Notes under the pieces: generated by a model | The model's input: only the letters and a program-made list of their open reading frames with translations | What the model was told of the DNA's origin: nothing | Database searches by the model: none | Part shown: piece by piece, positions 42,969 to 51,074 of the stretch | Layout of the letters: each line of letters opens with the position of its first letter | How positions within the stretch are numbered: position 1 is the first letter of the stretch | Origin: Niabella yanshanensis_A | GTDB lineage: Bacteria > Bacteroidota > Bacteroidia > Chitinophagales > Chitinophagaceae | DNA: 64,000 bases | Reading direction: 5' to 3' | Assembly (NCBI GenBank): GCA_040393015.1 | Contig: JBEBUZ010000002.1 | Location: forward strand, 61,794-125,793 | Position numbers and translations under genes: made by a program

Positions 42969-43949
42969 TTATTTCGTAGAAATAAATTCTTTGGGCTGCT
43001 TAAACCATTCTTCCGGCGGCAGTGATTTGAAGTACTCATAAGTGTGTTTCAAGCCTTCGGAGCGGCTTATTTTCGGTTCCCAGTCCAAAATCGTCCTTGC
43101 CCGGCTGATATCCGGCCGCCGCTGTTTGGGGTCATCTACCGGCAAGGGGTGATAAACAATTTTCACCTGGTTTCCCGTCAGAGCCAGTACTTCCTCCGCA
43201 AAATCCTTTAAAGATATTTCATCGGGATTGCCGATGTTCACCGGCTGAACATAATCGCTCAGCAGCAACCTGTAAATACCTTCTACCAGGTCGCTCACAT
43301 AACAAAAACTGCGGGTTTGCGACCCATCGCCGAAAACGGTAATATCTTCACCCCGCAGGGCCTGGCCGATAAAAGCAGGCAGGGCCCGCCCGTCGTTAAG
43401 ACGCATACGGGGCCCATAGGTATTAAAAATGCGTACAATGCGGGTTTCCACCTTGTGAAATGTATGGTAGGCCATGGTGATGGATTCGAGATAGCGTTTG
43501 GCTTCGTCGTATACACCGCGTGGCCCGACCGGATTTACATTTCCCCAGTACTCCTCTGTTTGAGGGTGCACCAGAGGATCGCCATATACTTCGCTGGTAG
43601 ACGCCACGAGGATTCGGGCGTTTTTTGCTTTGGCCAGGCCGAGACAATTATGCGTACCCATGGCACCAACTTTCAGGGTTTGGATCGGAATTTTGAGGTA
43701 ATCGATAGGACTTGCGGGTGAGGCGAAGTGCAGAACATAGTCGAGCTTACCCGGCACATGAATATACCTGGTAACATCGTGGTGATAAAATTCAAATCCC
43801 GGTTGGGGAAAGAGATGCTCCAGGTTTTTGAGGTCGCCGGTAATAAGGTTGTCCATGGCTACCACCTGGTATCCTTCGTTCATGAATTTGTCGCAGAGAT
43901 GCGATCCTAAAAATCCGGCTGCCCCGGTTATTAACACTCTTTTTGTCAT
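42969..43949 (-). CDS. UDP-glucuronate decarboxylase (UDP-xylose synthase) family
   Basis: A 326-residue extended SDR. The NAD-binding motif is ITGAAGFLGSHL (residues 7-18). The active site has YDEAKR (Tyr and Lys, about residue 145) and a substrate motif GPRMRLNDGRALPAF. HFASPASPIDYLKIPIQTLK is a hallmark of UXS. It would convert UDP-glucuronate to UDP-xylose. It follows ugd, which makes its substrate, by 3 bases, so the two form a pathway pair. Confidence 0.92.
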   Translation of the reverse strand: MTKRVLITGAAGFLGSHLCDKFMNEGYQVVAMDNLITGDLKNLEHLFPQPGFEFYHHDVTRYIHVPGKLDYVLHFASPASPIDYLKIPIQTLKVGAMGTHNCLGLAKAKNARILVASTSEVYGDPLVHPQTEEYWGNVNPVGPRGVYDEAKRYLESITMAYHTFHKVETRIVRIFNTYGPRMRLNDGRALPAFIGQALRGEDITVFGDGSQTRSFCYVSDLVEGIYRLLLSDYVQPVNIGNPDEISLKDFAEEVLALTGNQVKIVYHPLPVDDPKQRRPDISRARTILDWEPKISRSEGLKHTYEYFKSLPPEEWFKQPKEFISTK

Positions 43950-43952
43950 CTT

Positions 43953-45275
43953 TTATTTTTTCCCGTGAACGATTTTCCGGCCGATGCTGTTGTAATAAAA
44001 TCCCAGCTCTTCCATTTTATCAAGACTGTACACGTTTCGGCCGTCAAAAATCACCTTTGTTTTTAAAGCTTTGGTTATGCGTTCAAAGTCGGGATTTCTG
44101 AATTCGCTCCATTCGGTTACAATCAACAGCGCATCTGCTTTTTTCAGGGCAGCGTACTGATCTTTGGCATAGTTGACCCGTTTTCCGAACAGCTTTTTTA
44201 CATTTTCCATGGCTTCCGGATCAAATACGGTAAGCTTAGCCCCGGCATTTAACAGTTCTTCTATGAGTTCGACCGAAGGAGCGTCTCTTATATCGTCGGT
44301 TTCGGGCTTGAAAGCCAGCCCCCATATCGCAAAATGCAAGTCGGTGAGCTTGTTTTTGTAATAGCGTTTAACCTTTCCGAAAAGTATTTTTTTCTGATCT
44401 CTGTTTACTTTCATCACTGCATCCAGCAGTTTAAAATTGTAACTGTTTTGTTTGGAAGTATGATGCAAAGCCAGCACATCTTTTGGAAAACAGCTTCCGC
44501 CATACCCGATGCCGGGAAATAAAAATCTTTTGCCGATACGGGAGTCGCTTCCTATGCCAATCCGTACCAGGTCTACGTTTGCTCCGGTAAGCTCACAAAG
44601 GTTGGCCACTTCATTCATAAAAGAGATGCGCATGGCCAGATAGGAATTCGCCACATATTTGGTCATCTCAGCGCTCCGCTCATCCATAAAATAAATAGGG
44701 TTACCCTGGCGCACAAAGGGTTGATAAAGCTCTGCCATCAGTTCTCTTGCTTTTTCGGACGATGAGCCGACTACCACCCGGTCGGGTTTCAAAAAGTCGT
44801 CTACAGCAATACCTTCCCTTAAAAATTCGGGGTTCGATACCACGTCAAACAAACCGGCGGTCAATTTTTTGCCCAGCACTTCCGCTACTTTTTCGGCAGT
44901 TCCTACGGGTACGGTACTCTTGTTTACGATAACCTTATATTCTTTTATAATATCCGACAAATCATTGGCCACCTGCAAAATATATTTCAGGTCTGCCGAT
45001 CCATCCTCGCCCGGTGGGGTGGGTAAAGCCAGGAAAATAATATCCGACTTATCCACCGCTGCTTTCAGATCGGTTGTAAAAACCAGTCTTTTATCCTTTG
45101 TGTTTCTTTGTAATAAAACGTCGAGACCCGGCTCATATATAGGGCATTCCCCTCTCTTCAGAGCCTCTACTTTTTTCTTGTCTACATCCACGCAATAAAC
45201 CATATTTCCTGTTTCCGCGAAACAGGTTCCGGTAACCAATCCTACGTAGCCGGTGCCAACAACAGCTATTTTCAT
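43953..45275 (-). CDS. ugd: UDP-glucose 6-dehydrogenase
   Basis: A 440-residue enzyme with the NAD motif VVGTGYVGLVTG (residues 4-15), the catalytic Cys in GIGYGGSCFPKDVLAL (about residue 255), and a late FDPEAMENVKKLFG. It oxidises UDP-glucose to UDP-glucuronate with two NAD+. Its product feeds the next gene (UDP-xylose synthase). It lies 10 bases after rfbA on the same strand. Family length is normal. Confidence 0.95.
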   Translation of the reverse strand: MKIAVVGTGYVGLVTGTCFAETGNMVYCVDVDKKKVEALKRGECPIYEPGLDVLLQRNTKDKRLVFTTDLKAAVDKSDIIFLALPTPPGEDGSADLKYILQVANDLSDIIKEYKVIVNKSTVPVGTAEKVAEVLGKKLTAGLFDVVSNPEFLREGIAVDDFLKPDRVVVGSSSEKARELMAELYQPFVRQGNPIYFMDERSAEMTKYVANSYLAMRISFMNEVANLCELTGANVDLVRIGIGSDSRIGKRFLFPGIGYGGSCFPKDVLALHHTSKQNSYNFKLLDAVMKVNRDQKKILFGKVKRYYKNKLTDLHFAIWGLAFKPETDDIRDAPSVELIEELLNAGAKLTVFDPEAMENVKKLFGKRVNYAKDQYAALKKADALLIVTEWSEFRNPDFERITKALKTKVIFDGRNVYSLDKMEELGFYYNSIGRKIVHGKK

Positions 45276-45285
45276 CTGTTTATTT

Positions 45286-46140
45286 TTAAAGTCTTTTCAG
45301 GTATTCGCCATACCCGCTTTTTATTAATTCATCGCCCAATATATTTAATTGCTGCCTGGTGATGAATCCATTTCGCCAGGCAATTTCCTCTATGCAGCCA
45401 ATTTTCATTCCTTGTCTTTTTTCTATCACTCTCACAAATTCGGCCGCATCGGTAAGCGAATCGAAAGTACCCGTGTCGAGCCAGGCGGTTCCCCTGTCTA
45501 ATACGGCTACATGCAGTTTTCCCTGCCTCAGGTACTCCTTATTTACATCGGTTATTTCATATTCGCCGCGGGGAGAAGGCTGAAGGTTCTTCGCTATATC
45601 GATCACCGAATTATCGTAAAAATAAAGTCCGGGCACTGCATAGTTTGACTTAGGATGTGCCGGCTTCTCTTCTATCGAAAGTGCTACCATGTTTTCGTCG
45701 AACTCTACCACACCGTATCTTTCGGGATCGACCACCTGGTAGGCAAATACGTAACCGCCTTCCACATCGGCTAGTTTTTTCAACTGGCTGCCCAGGCCTG
45801 TTCCGTGAAATATATTATCTCCCAATACAAGGGCTACTTTATCGCTGCCCACAAAATCGGCTCCAATAACAAAAGCCTGTGCCAGTCCGTTGGGCACTTC
45901 CTGTACTGCGTATTCAAAACTGCAGCCAATCCTGGATCCGTCGCCCAGCAAACGTTTGAACCCGGCATTGTCCTCGGGGGTGGTAATAATAAGTATTTCT
46001 TTTATTCCTGCCATCAGTAAAACAGACAGTGGGTAGTAGATCATGGGCTTATCATAAATGGGCATGAGTTGCTTACTGATCGCTTTTGTGATGGGGTAAA
46101 GTCTGGTGCCGGAACCGCCGGCGAGAATTATTCCTTTCAT
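45286..46140 (-). CDS. rfbA: Glucose-1-phosphate thymidylyltransferase
   Basis: A 284-residue nucleotidyltransferase with the signature GGSGTRLYPITKAISKQLMP (residues 8-27), LGDNIFHGTG (about 108) and RGTAWLDTGTFDSL (about 218). It joins glucose-1-phosphate and dTTP to give dTDP-glucose. The product is used by RfbB two genes upstream. RfbC and RfbD are not in the window. It is the third gene of the minus-strand operon, after rfbB and the GxxExxY gene. Confidence 0.96.
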   Translation of the reverse strand: MKGIILAGGSGTRLYPITKAISKQLMPIYDKPMIYYPLSVLLMAGIKEILIITTPEDNAGFKRLLGDGSRIGCSFEYAVQEVPNGLAQAFVIGADFVGSDKVALVLGDNIFHGTGLGSQLKKLADVEGGYVFAYQVVDPERYGVVEFDENMVALSIEEKPAHPKSNYAVPGLYFYDNSVIDIAKNLQPSPRGEYEITDVNKEYLRQGKLHVAVLDRGTAWLDTGTFDSLTDAAEFVRVIEKRQGMKIGCIEEIAWRNGFITRQQLNILGDELIKSGYGEYLKRL

Positions 46141-46144
46141 GAAT

Positions 46145-46154
46145 GCGAATTAAT
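46145..46154. repeat. Left inverted repeat of the GxxExxY insertion
   Basis: GCGAATTAAT here is the exact reverse complement of ATTAATTCGC at 46577-46586. The repeat family (ATTCG/CGAAT units) continues inward to about 46187, where it encodes the last residues of the GxxExxY protein. Confidence 0.6.
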
Positions 46155-46578
46155 ACAAATATGACGAATTAGGCGAATGTTTTGAGTTGAGGATTCTTTT
46201 GTAGTGGAGCGATGATGCACCAAAGTTTACTAATATTCCTAATTTCTTATTAGATGCACGTAAATAATTTAATACCTGCTTTTCTTCTCTCGGAAATAAT
46301 ACGCTCATTGCTTTAAGTTCAACAATAATTTCATTATAACACAAAAAATCAGCTTTGAAATATTTTTTTAAAATAATCCCATCAAATATTACTTGCAATT
46401 TTTTTTCTCTTTCAAAGACAATATTGGCACGTCCAAACTCCTTTTCCAGGGCCTCCATGTAAACCGATTCCAAAAAACCCGCACCCAAAAGCGTATGCAC
46501 TCGCATACATGCACCTATGATACGATAACTTTCATCCTTAAATAATATTTCATCAGGTCTATTTCGCATAATTCGCAT
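46150..46578 (-). CDS. GxxExxY family protein (PDDEXK-like)
   Basis: A 142-residue protein with the signature GAGFLESVYMEAL (G, E and Y at the family spacing, about residues 32-44) and a nuclease-like core: Asp in KADFLCYNEII and VELKA (Glu-x-Lys). PF13366 is named PDDEXK_3, but no activity is firmly established. The start ATG overlaps the rfbB stop (TAATG). Both ends of the gene are made of GCGAATTA-type repeats in opposite orientation, so it looks inserted. It may be cut off in expression from the sugar operon or translated with it. Confidence 0.85.
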   Translation of the reverse strand: MRIMRNRPDEILFKDESYRIIGACMRVHTLLGAGFLESVYMEALEKEFGRANIVFEREKKLQVIFDGIILKKYFKADFLCYNEIIVELKAMSVLFPREEKQVLNYLRASNKKLGILVNFGASSLHYKRILNSKHSPNSSYLY

Positions 46579-46586
46579 TAATTCGC
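46577..46586. repeat. Right inverted repeat of the GxxExxY insertion
   Basis: ATTAATTCGC pairs with GCGAATTAAT at 46145-46154. Adjacent GCGAATT units on the minus strand form the end of rfbB (EAN-stop) and the start of the GxxExxY gene (MRIMRN). Confidence 0.6.
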
Positions 46587-47657
46587 TTCATACTGCTCCT
46601 CATAATACTTCTGGTAATCGCCGCTGGTTACATTTTTCAGCCACTCCTGGTTATCGAGGAACCAATCTATCGTTTTGGAGAGCCCTTCTTCAAAGGTAAC
46701 CGAGGGCGCCCAGCCCAGTTCTTTGTTGATTTTGGTGGCATCTATCGCGTAACGCAAATCGTGACCCGGCCTGTCTTTTACAAAAGTGATGAGCTTTTCG
46801 CTGGTGCCCGGCTCCCGACCTAATTTCTCGTCCATTTGCCGGCAAAGCAACCTCACCAGATCGATATTTTGCCATTCGTTAAAGCCGCCCACATTGTAAT
46901 TCTCGCTTTGCCTGCCCTGGTGAAAAACCAGATCGATAGCCTGCGCATGATCAATTACATACAACCAGTCGCGGGTATATTTGCCGTCGCCGTAAATGGG
47001 TAGCGCTTTATTATTAATGATATTATGAATCATCAGCGGTATCAACTTCTCGGGAAAATGATTGGGGCCGTAATTATTGGAGCAATTGGTCAGCACCACC
47101 GGAAGCCCGTAGGTATCGGCATAAGCGTATACGAAATGGTCGGACGAAGCCTTAGAGGCGGAATAGGGCGAATGGGGGTCGTAGGGGGTTTCTTCAGTAA
47201 AAAAACCGGTATCGCCCAGGGCGCCATATACCTCGTCGGTGGAGACATGGTGAAAGCGGGCTGCTTCCCAGGTTACGCCCGAAGGAGGAGGCGTATGAAG
47301 CCATAGTTCTTTGGCCGCGTTTAAAAGATTTACGGTTCCTATTACATTGGTATAAACAAAATCCAGTGGAGAAGTGATCGACCGGTCTACATGGCTTTCC
47401 GCCGCAAGATGTATAATACCATCCGGATTATATTTTGTAAACAATTCTCTTATGCGTCCGGCATCCACAATATCGGCCTTTTCAAATATATAATTGGGTT
47501 TGTCCTCAATATCTTTAAGGTTTTCGAGGTTACCGGCATAGGTCAGCGCATCCAGGTTAATAATGGTGTAATGGGGATATTTATTGACAAATAACCTCAC
47601 TACATGCGAGCCAATGAAGCCGGCACCTCCCGTAATAATGATTGTTCTCTTCCTCAT
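46578..47657 (-). CDS. rfbB: dTDP-glucose 4,6-dehydratase
   Basis: A 359-residue extended SDR: NAD motif ITGGAGFIGSHVV (residues 7-19), LAAESHVDRSI, active-site HHVSTDEVYG and YSASKASSDHF (Tyr and Lys, about residue 168), then NNYGPNHFPEKLIPL. It converts dTDP-glucose to the 4-keto-6-deoxy sugar, the branch point to rhamnose and other deoxysugars. It heads the operon. Its last residues lie in a repeat shared with the GxxExxY gene. Confidence 0.95.
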   Translation of the reverse strand: MRKRTIIITGGAGFIGSHVVRLFVNKYPHYTIINLDALTYAGNLENLKDIEDKPNYIFEKADIVDAGRIRELFTKYNPDGIIHLAAESHVDRSITSPLDFVYTNVIGTVNLLNAAKELWLHTPPPSGVTWEAARFHHVSTDEVYGALGDTGFFTEETPYDPHSPYSASKASSDHFVYAYADTYGLPVVLTNCSNNYGPNHFPEKLIPLMIHNIINNKALPIYGDGKYTRDWLYVIDHAQAIDLVFHQGRQSENYNVGGFNEWQNIDLVRLLCRQMDEKLGREPGTSEKLITFVKDRPGHDLRYAIDATKINKELGWAPSVTFEEGLSKTIDWFLDNQEWLKNVTSGDYQKYYEEQYEAN

Positions 47658-47684
47658 TTTTTAACTACTTGTTTGATGGGTTTG

Positions 47685-47717
47685 CAAATATAACTGTAAA
47701 AAATTCATGTAAGTTTG
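47685..47717. promoter_or_regulatory. Divergent -7 elements of rfbB and pyrD
   Basis: TATATTTG on the minus strand (47685-47692) lies 27 bases before the rfbB ATG. TAAGTTTG on the plus strand (47710-47717) lies 5 bases before the pyrD ATG. Both match TAnnTTTG. A -33 TTG at the correct spacing is not seen for either. Confidence 0.45.
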
Positions 47718-47722
47718 CAGCG

Positions 47723-48766
47723 ATGTACGCACTATTACGCAAGATCTACTTTTCCTTTCCGCCCGAAAAGGCACATTATATGGCCATGCGCCAGCTTGGA
47801 CGGCTTACCGGCACGGCTATGGGTAAAAACCTGGTGCGTTCCTTTTTCCGGCCCAAAGACGGACTGGAAACCCGGTTTCTGAATATGGCTTTTAAGAACC
47901 CGGTGGGCTTGGGTGCAGGATTTGACAAAAATGCGTTATTCCTCGATCAGCTCGAAGCCCTTGGTTTTGGTTTTGTAGAGATAGGTACGGTTACGCCGCT
48001 GCCGCAGGAGGGTAATCCGCAGCCGAGGCTGTTCCGTCTTCCTGCCGACCAGGCATTAATCAACCGGATGGGCTTTAACAATGAAGGGGCCGATGCGATT
48101 GCGGAGAGATTGAGGCTTTGGCGCGAAAAAAAAGAGGGTGTAAAAGAGGACTATCCTTTGATTATCGGCGGCAATATCGGCAAAAACAAAATCACCCCTA
48201 ATGAAAACGCCTGGAAGGATTATGCTACCTGCTTTAACAAGCTGCATAGGTATGCAGACTATTTTGTAGTGAATGTGAGCAGTCCGAATACGCCTGGTTT
48301 GAGGGCATTGCAGGAGAAAGAGTCGCTGCGAAAAATCATCTGGAACCTGGCCATGATCAATAACGGGAAGGCCGTGGCCAAGCCCATTTTGCTGAAAATA
48401 GCCCCCGATCTGACGCAGGCTCAGATCGATGACGTGATTTCTCTTGCCGCCGAGGTCAAGCTCGATGGGCTGGTGATCAGCAATACTACTATCGACCGCA
48501 GCGGGTTGAATACACCGGTGGCAGAACAGGAACAGATCGGGGAAGGTGGCTTGAGTGGCAAACCGGTACGAGCGCGAAGTACCGCTATTATTGAATATGT
48601 AAATAAGCAAACGGGCGGCGGTATACCCATTATCGGATCGGGGGGAATATTTACCGGCGTGGATGCAAGAGAAAAAATAGCGGCGGGTGCGAAACTGGTG
48701 CAGGTATGGACCGGGTTTATTTATGAAGGCCCGGGCATTGTGAAGCAAATCTGCAATAGTTTGTAG
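47723..48766 (+). CDS. pyrD: Dihydroorotate dehydrogenase (quinone), class 2
   Basis: A 347-residue protein. An amphipathic N-terminal helix (residues 1-30) would bind membrane and quinone. Core motifs are NPVGLGAGFDKNAL (about residue 65), GTVTPLPQEGNPQPRLFRLP, NRMGFNNEGADAI, VNVSSPNTPGLR and GVDAREKIAAGAKLVQVWTGF. I use ATG 47723 (MYALLRKIYFSF) because the earlier frame extends into rfbB's promoter. It oxidises dihydroorotate in pyrimidine synthesis and passes electrons to quinone. Confidence 0.94.
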   Translation: MYALLRKIYFSFPPEKAHYMAMRQLGRLTGTAMGKNLVRSFFRPKDGLETRFLNMAFKNPVGLGAGFDKNALFLDQLEALGFGFVEIGTVTPLPQEGNPQPRLFRLPADQALINRMGFNNEGADAIAERLRLWREKKEGVKEDYPLIIGGNIGKNKITPNENAWKDYATCFNKLHRYADYFVVNVSSPNTPGLRALQEKESLRKIIWNLAMINNGKAVAKPILLKIAPDLTQAQIDDVISLAAEVKLDGLVISNTTIDRSGLNTPVAEQEQIGEGGLSGKPVRARSTAIIEYVNKQTGGGIPIIGSGGIFTGVDAREKIAAGAKLVQVWTGFIYEGPGIVKQICNSL

Positions 48767-48805
48767 GAGCTATACCGAAAGGAGTGTGGGATAAGACTTT
48801 TGAAA

Positions 48806-48836
48806 TTTGAATTTTCTATCTCTTTGTGTAATTTAG
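48806..48836 (+). promoter_or_regulatory. Promoter of tRNA-Pro
   Basis: TTTG (48806-48809), exactly 19 bases, then TAATTTAG (48829-48836). One mismatch to the -7 box; the spacing equals that of the tRNA-Leu promoter. Confidence 0.65.
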
Positions 48837-48888
48837 CAGCCGAAAAAATTCAAAGTTTTTTCACGAACAGATTTTAAACCGTTCCATT

Positions 48889-48962
48889 CGGGATGTAGCG
48901 CAGCCCGGTAGCGCGCTTCGTTCGGGACGAAGAGGCCGCTGGTTCGAATCCAGTCATCCCGA
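48889..48962 (+). tRNA. tRNA-Pro (anticodon CGG)
   Basis: A 74-base tRNA: acceptor CGGGATG/CATCCCG with C at position 1 and discriminator A, typical of bacterial Pro. The D-arm has GCGCAGCCCGGTAGCGC, the anticodon stem CTTCG/CGAAG encloses TTCGGGA (anticodon CGG), and the T-arm has CTGG TTCGAAT CCAG. CCA is not encoded. Confidence 0.97.
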
Positions 48963-49037
48963 CTAACAATCATCGACAATCGTTTGTACAACCATTCCCT
49001 CATCCCCCGAAGGGCTGAGTGAATTGTAAAAAGGGAA

Positions 49038-49403
49038 TTATTTCCGGTACCTGAGCTGCACCTCCACAACGCCTGCCTGGATTATACCTAATTTTTTGGC
49101 AGCTTTTTTACTGAGGTCGATAATACGGCCCTCGATAAAGGGTCCGCGGTCGTTGATTTGCACTTTTATTTTTTTACCATTTGCCTTGTTGATTACTTTT
49201 ACTTTGGTACCAAAAGGAAGTGTTTTATGAGCCGCCGTCATTTTATTTTGCTTAAAAATCGCACCACTGGCTGTTTTACGACCCTCAAATTTATCAGCAT
49301 AATAGGAAGCTTTGCCCCCTTCGGTTATTTTGCGGCTACAGCCAGCTAACACCAGTGTGCAGAAGAATAACAGGAGGAAATACAATTTTTTCATCTGTTT
49401 CAT
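49038..49403 (-). CDS. RlpA-like septal lytic transglycosylase, lipoprotein
   Basis: A 121-residue protein with a lipoprotein signal (lipobox LAGC, about residue 22). A single double-psi barrel follows, with GKASYYADKFEGRKTASGA, GTKVKVINKANGKK and the catalytic-loop Asp in NDRGPF. RlpA cleaves naked glycan strands at the septum. The SPOR domain of E. coli RlpA is missing, so this is the minimal form. The gene stands alone near tRNA-Pro. Confidence 0.87.
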   Translation of the reverse strand: MKQMKKLYFLLLFFCTLVLAGCSRKITEGGKASYYADKFEGRKTASGAIFKQNKMTAAHKTLPFGTKVKVINKANGKKIKVQINDRGPFIEGRIIDLSKKAAKKLGIIQAGVVEVQLRYRK

Positions 49404-49613
49404 AGACTAAAGTTAAGAGTAGATGCGTATGCTCGCGCCTAACAAATTCGGCTGTTGGGAAGATAATGCGTATGGGGAGCAGGTTGGATACGGACCTGCC
49501 TTCGTTGGCCGAACCGAAATAAAATTAAAATCATTAGTCCACCATTTTAGTGTACTAATAAAAAAAATTATATCTTCGCCTGAAATTTTAAAATATCCCG
49601 GCACAATAATTAT

Positions 49614-50930
49614 ATGAGTGAGGTTTTACCAGCAGCAAAGCAAAACGCAACCCTTATACCCAGGCCACTGCCTTTATTTTTCAAAACAGGAGAAGCCGAT
49701 GTTTTGATAATCGGCGGACGTAACATAGCACCGGAGCAATTGACACGGTTGCTGCTTAACGCGCCACTCGCTACCATAAAACTAATAGTGGAAAATGCCG
49801 AAACAAAAATCAGGCAGCTGGAAACCGAATTCGGCAATGTAACCGTGGAGGAACGATTATACGAAAAAAAAGATATTGAAAATGCCGATTTGGTTATTGT
49901 TGCAGAAACCGACCAGCACTTTATCGACAAAATCTGTAACGACATAAGGCAGGCGGGCTTAACCGATACGCGCATTCTCGGGGGAGGCCTGGAAAGAATC
50001 TATCCTTTCGAAGCGGGAGAGAATCCTTCTTCTGTAGTGCCGGGGGAAAAGAAAAAGTTCTCTTATAAAAAAATGGCTTCCTATGCGCTGGGCATTTTCG
50101 CCCTTATGCTTATAGGTCATATTGTCTTTTCCTTTTGGCCCTTCGATGCCATAAAGGAACAGGCGCTCCTCCTCTATGACTCCCTGGGGGCCTCCTTCCT
50201 CATTATGCTCGCAGCCGGTTTTATCGCCCAATTGGTCGACGGCGCGTTAGGAATGGGATATGGTGTTACCAGTGCCACCATTTTACTATCGGCAGGCGTT
50301 AACCCCGCCGCCATCAGTGGCAGTATACATACCGCCGAAATGTTTGCGAGCGGCGCATCGGGCTACAGCCATTATAAGTTCGGAAACGTAAACAAAAAAC
50401 TGTTTAAAACCCTTTTAATACCGGGCGTTATCGGAGCCATTGTGGGAGCCGTATTATTGGTATATCTGGGCGAAAAATATGGCGATTTGGTAAGACCGAT
50501 ACTGGCCTGTTATACCCTGTTTCTCGGCGTAAAAATCTTATACAATGCCTTTCGCAAGCAGATTGCCAGGAAAAAATTCCGCCATTACCGTGCGCTGGCC
50601 GGCGCAGGAGGATTTTTTGATTCCTTTGGCGGCGGCGGTTGGGGCCCCATTGTTACCACCACTCTTATTACAAAAGGCCGCAGCCCAAGGTATGTAATAG
50701 GTTCGGTTAGCCTGACTGAATTCTTTGTTACCCTCTCAAGCGCCTTTACTTTTTTTATCCTGTTGGGAGTGAGCCATTGGCAAACTATTTTAGGACTGAT
50801 TGTAGGCGGCTTGATAGCAGCGCCCCTTGCTGCTAAACTTGCCGGAAAATTACCCCGGAAAACCTCTTTTATACTGGTAGGTATTCTGGTCATTGTGTGG
50901 AGCGTGCGGATATTGGTAAAGATTTTATAA
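49614..50930 (+). CDS. TauE/SafE-family transporter with N-terminal siroheme-synthase-like domain
   Basis: A 438-residue protein of two parts. Residues 1-118 resemble the CysG/SirC NAD-binding domain (LPLFFKTGEADVLIIGGRNI, DLVIVAETDQHFIDKICNDI). Residues about 145-438 are a TauE-type permease with GALGMGYG, ISGSIHTAEMFASGASGYSH and GGFFDSFGGGGWGPIVTTTL. TauE proteins export sulfite or organosulfonates. The fusion suggests a link to sulfur assimilation or siroheme. The NAD site lacks a full GxGxxG, so the domain may only bind. Confidence 0.87.
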   Translation: MSEVLPAAKQNATLIPRPLPLFFKTGEADVLIIGGRNIAPEQLTRLLLNAPLATIKLIVENAETKIRQLETEFGNVTVEERLYEKKDIENADLVIVAETDQHFIDKICNDIRQAGLTDTRILGGGLERIYPFEAGENPSSVVPGEKKKFSYKKMASYALGIFALMLIGHIVFSFWPFDAIKEQALLLYDSLGASFLIMLAAGFIAQLVDGALGMGYGVTSATILLSAGVNPAAISGSIHTAEMFASGASGYSHYKFGNVNKKLFKTLLIPGVIGAIVGAVLLVYLGEKYGDLVRPILACYTLFLGVKILYNAFRKQIARKKFRHYRALAGAGGFFDSFGGGGWGPIVTTTLITKGRSPRYVIGSVSLTEFFVTLSSAFTFFILLGVSHWQTILGLIVGGLIAAPLAAKLAGKLPRKTSFILVGILVIVWSVRILVKIL

Positions 50931-51033
50931 AAGAAGAATACAGATTATGTCCGATCCCACTCCCCTTCATCGCGGGGTAAGATAACCCTAACGAATAATT
51001 AGTCCATAATTAGGTATCCATTTCTTTTCATTC

Positions 51034-51041
51034 TACATTTG
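51034..51041 (+). promoter_or_regulatory. -7 element of the histidine-kinase operon
   Basis: TACATTTG fits TAnnTTTG exactly, 33 bases before the ATG at 51075. No clear -33 TTG is seen at 19 bases. Confidence 0.4.
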
Positions 51042-51074
51042 CAAATCGGAAAATAAAAGAGTTATAGTTATTTG

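Noticed and set aside
48056..48748. A 230-residue frame opposite pyrD
   Set aside because: Antisense to a conserved enzyme gene; composition is that of a shadow.
49413..49617. Two overlapping frames of about 64 residues in the rlpA-TauE gap
   Set aside because: They are on opposite strands over the same bases, have no family resemblance and lie over the promoter region of the fusion gene.
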